Assembly: GCF_002897295.1 (NCBI RefSeq)
Contig: NZ_BEXF01000009.1
Span: 186,001 to 250,000 of the forward strand
Direction: 5' to 3'
DNA length: 64,000 nt
Source of the DNA: Brevibacillus reuszeri
GTDB taxonomy: Bacteria > Bacillota > Bacilli > Brevibacillales > Brevibacillaceae
Position numbers and translations under genes: made by a program. Under the pieces are notes generated by a model that made no database searches, was not told the origin of the DNA, and was given only the letters and a program-made list of their open reading frames with translations. Shown here one piece after another: positions 62,747 to 64,000 of the stretch. Every line of letters begins with the position of its first letter. Position 1 is the first letter of the stretch.

Positions 62747-63373
62747 TTAGAAGGTTTCTGCCTCTTTCACTGCTCTTTCAATTCCATTACGAATAATATC
62801 TTCCGCTTTATCCGGGAACTGATTGTGGCCTTCTACGATAACTGTTGTAAGGTCTTTTACACCAAAAAAATTCATCATGTTCGTTACATAATTTACGGCC
62901 ATTTCCATTGAGGCTGTAGGTCCTTCAGAATAGACACCACCTCTTGCATTTAAGAGAGCTACTTTCTTGTCAGAGAGTAAACCAATTGAACCTTCTGAAG
63001 TATATCGGAAAGTTTTACCCGCTTGACATAAATAATCAAAATACGTATGCAATACAGCAGGTACGCTAAAGTTCCATAGAGGAAAAGCAAATACAACCTT
63101 ATCAGCTTCGAGAAATTGGTTTAAATACTTATTCGCAGTATCTGTCGCTTCTTTTTCTTCTGAATTCAATTCCATACCTTTTGCCAATTTATAAATACCG
63201 TTAAGTGTATTCGCATGATAATAGGGTAGATTTTCTGAGAACAGATCAAGCTCGATAATCAAATCCTCAGGATGGGACTCTTTATAACACTCAAGAAAAG
63301 CCTGATAAAGTTTTACACTTACAGCTTGTTCGATTGGACGAAAATTTGCTTTCACAAATAAAACTGTAGACAT
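62747..63373 (-). CDS. azoR: FMN-dependent NADH-azoreductase
   Basis: 208 residues, flavodoxin-like AzoR/AcpD family: VKANFRPIEQAVSVKLYQ, FAFPLWNFSVPAVLHTYFDYL and NARGGVYSEGP. It reduces azo dyes and quinones with NADH and FMN. GAGGAGG precedes ATG 63371-63373. Confidence 0.92.
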   Translation of the reverse strand: MSTVLFVKANFRPIEQAVSVKLYQAFLECYKESHPEDLIIELDLFSENLPYYHANTLNGIYKLAKGMELNSEEKEATDTANKYLNQFLEADKVVFAFPLWNFSVPAVLHTYFDYLCQAGKTFRYTSEGSIGLLSDKKVALLNARGGVYSEGPTASMEMAVNYVTNMMNFFGVKDLTTVIVEGHNQFPDKAEDIIRNGIERAVKEAETF

Positions 63374-63669
63374 TAGAATCCTCCTCAGTTCATGAATCCA
63401 TATTTAAGATATCAATAGCAAGGTTTCGTTTAAAGTTGCCACAAATGCTCCCACTATAAGTGGCGACCGTGATCTGTGATCGCTTCACGTTTTGTAAGTG
63501 CAAGTGTTTCTTCCTTTCGTACGAAAGTATGCTTGATTCGTTCACATTTTAGTGAAAATATTCTTTGAAAAATATATTCAATATATCTATTTTGGGTAGT
63601 TAGGAGACAAAATCAGAGAAATGTCTGAGAAATAAATAGGAGTAAAGGAGCGATGAGGACGGATTTAAG
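63374..63669. other. Intergenic region, no gene seen
   Basis: About 300 nt upstream of azoR, AT-rich; presumably contains its promoter, not pinned down. Confidence 0.4.
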
Positions 63670-63905
63670 AAAACGTCGTACTAGAAACTGAGTAATTGGA
63701 GTCTGATAATGTCCAGTTGACTCCAAAACAACCGGAGGTTGTTTACCAGTTATACTTTCTACATTCTTGAGAAAGTGAGGAAAAGTATCTAGTCCCTCAC
63801 GATTATGCGAAATACTAAAGCTTTTTCCGTATGGCTGACTCTTGTCTAAAAATGCTTGAACTTGACTTTCCCTTTAGATATATCCAAACCAACAACTGGA
63901 TTCAT
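63670..63905 (-). mobile_element. IS110-family transposase remnant
   Basis: From ATG 63903-63905 the minus strand reads MNPVVGLDISKG, then must shift one base (a missing G after GGG) to continue ESQVQAFLDKSQPYGKSF and PVVLESTGHYQTPI. These are the N-terminal DEDD-type motifs of IS110 transposases. Homology ends about 75 residues in, so the element is both frameshifted and truncated. The right edge of the window (63906-64000) would hold its left end. Confidence 0.8.
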
Positions 63906-64000
63906 TGTATCGCTCCTTTTCCAAGATATTTTGCCGGTAACCCCTAGTCCTGCTTGTAGTATCATAGCTTCGCTTGTTATACGGGATCTTGTCCCAACCA

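Overview
The window looks like a chromosomal segment of a low-to-mid GC, endospore-forming Bacillales bacterium, most likely Brevibacillus. This is inferred from strong AGGAGG ribosome binding sites with frequent GTG/TTG starts, T-box and lysine-riboswitch regulation, several SigL (sigma-54)-type operons, and a Cfr-like methyltransferase of the kind described from Brevibacillus (ClbB). No rRNA, tRNA, CRISPR array or prophage was seen. The only mobile-element trace is an IS110-type fragment at the right end.

Layout. 1-11 kb: a chemotaxis receptor, a sigma-54 activator, and a six-gene operon (M20 amidohydrolase, SDR, glutamine-synthetase-like ligase, aldehyde dehydrogenase, APC permease, SDR) behind a -24/-12 promoter; it reads as a gamma-glutamylation pathway for an amine or amino alcohol. 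11-17 kb: a hypothetical gene, a secreted propeller/Ig-like protein, an EamA transporter behind a probable attenuator, and an HPP-like membrane protein with a divergent LysR regulator. 17.4-19.1 kb: a structured leader, a small ORF and a Cfr/ClbB-type 23S rRNA methyltransferase. 20-24 kb: a frameshifted ECF sigma gene, its DUF4179 partner, a membrane protein and a lipoprotein serpin. 24-32.5 kb: a second divergent sigma-54 cluster (activator and aminotransferase; FluG-type amidohydrolase, permease, M20D amidohydrolase and a second glutamine-synthetase-like ligase). 32.6-38.3 kb: a small hydrophobic toxin-like peptide and a third sigma-54 unit (DUF3311, sodium:solute symporter, YtcJ-type amidohydrolase, activator). 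38.5-41.6 kb: ypsA, an MFS exporter, an alpha/beta hydrolase. 42-45.3 kb: three tandem T-boxes and ilvBN. 45.3-47 kb: a second copy of the 17.5-kb leader, a CD3324-type HTH gene and a ribosomal protein L4 paralogue. 47-52 kb: DinB-like protein, chemotaxis receptor, lysine riboswitch-dapA, rtcB remnant, glycine-zipper protein. 52-55 kb: a fourth sigma-54 unit (SDR remnant, M20 deacylase, NCS1 permease). 55.4-61.2 kb: an agmatine catabolic locus (broken aguA, aguB, MerR regulator, intact aguA, GPH-type transporter). 61-64 kb: gene fragments, a DHFR-like protein, an azoreductase and the IS110 remnant.

The most interesting pattern is a ~250-bp promoter-plus-attenuator element present twice, once before the Cfr-like methyltransferase and once before the CD3324/L4-paralogue locus. 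Both copies keep the promoter, a mini-ORF, a terminator and a 9-nt segment able to compete with that terminator. One protein modifies A2503 at the peptidyl transferase centre. The other is an L4 with a rewritten exit-tunnel loop. I infer a small antibiotic-responsive ribosome-remodelling regulon. The second theme is four separate -24/-12 promoters, each with the exact 10-nt GG-GC spacing, driving nitrogen-compound catabolism.
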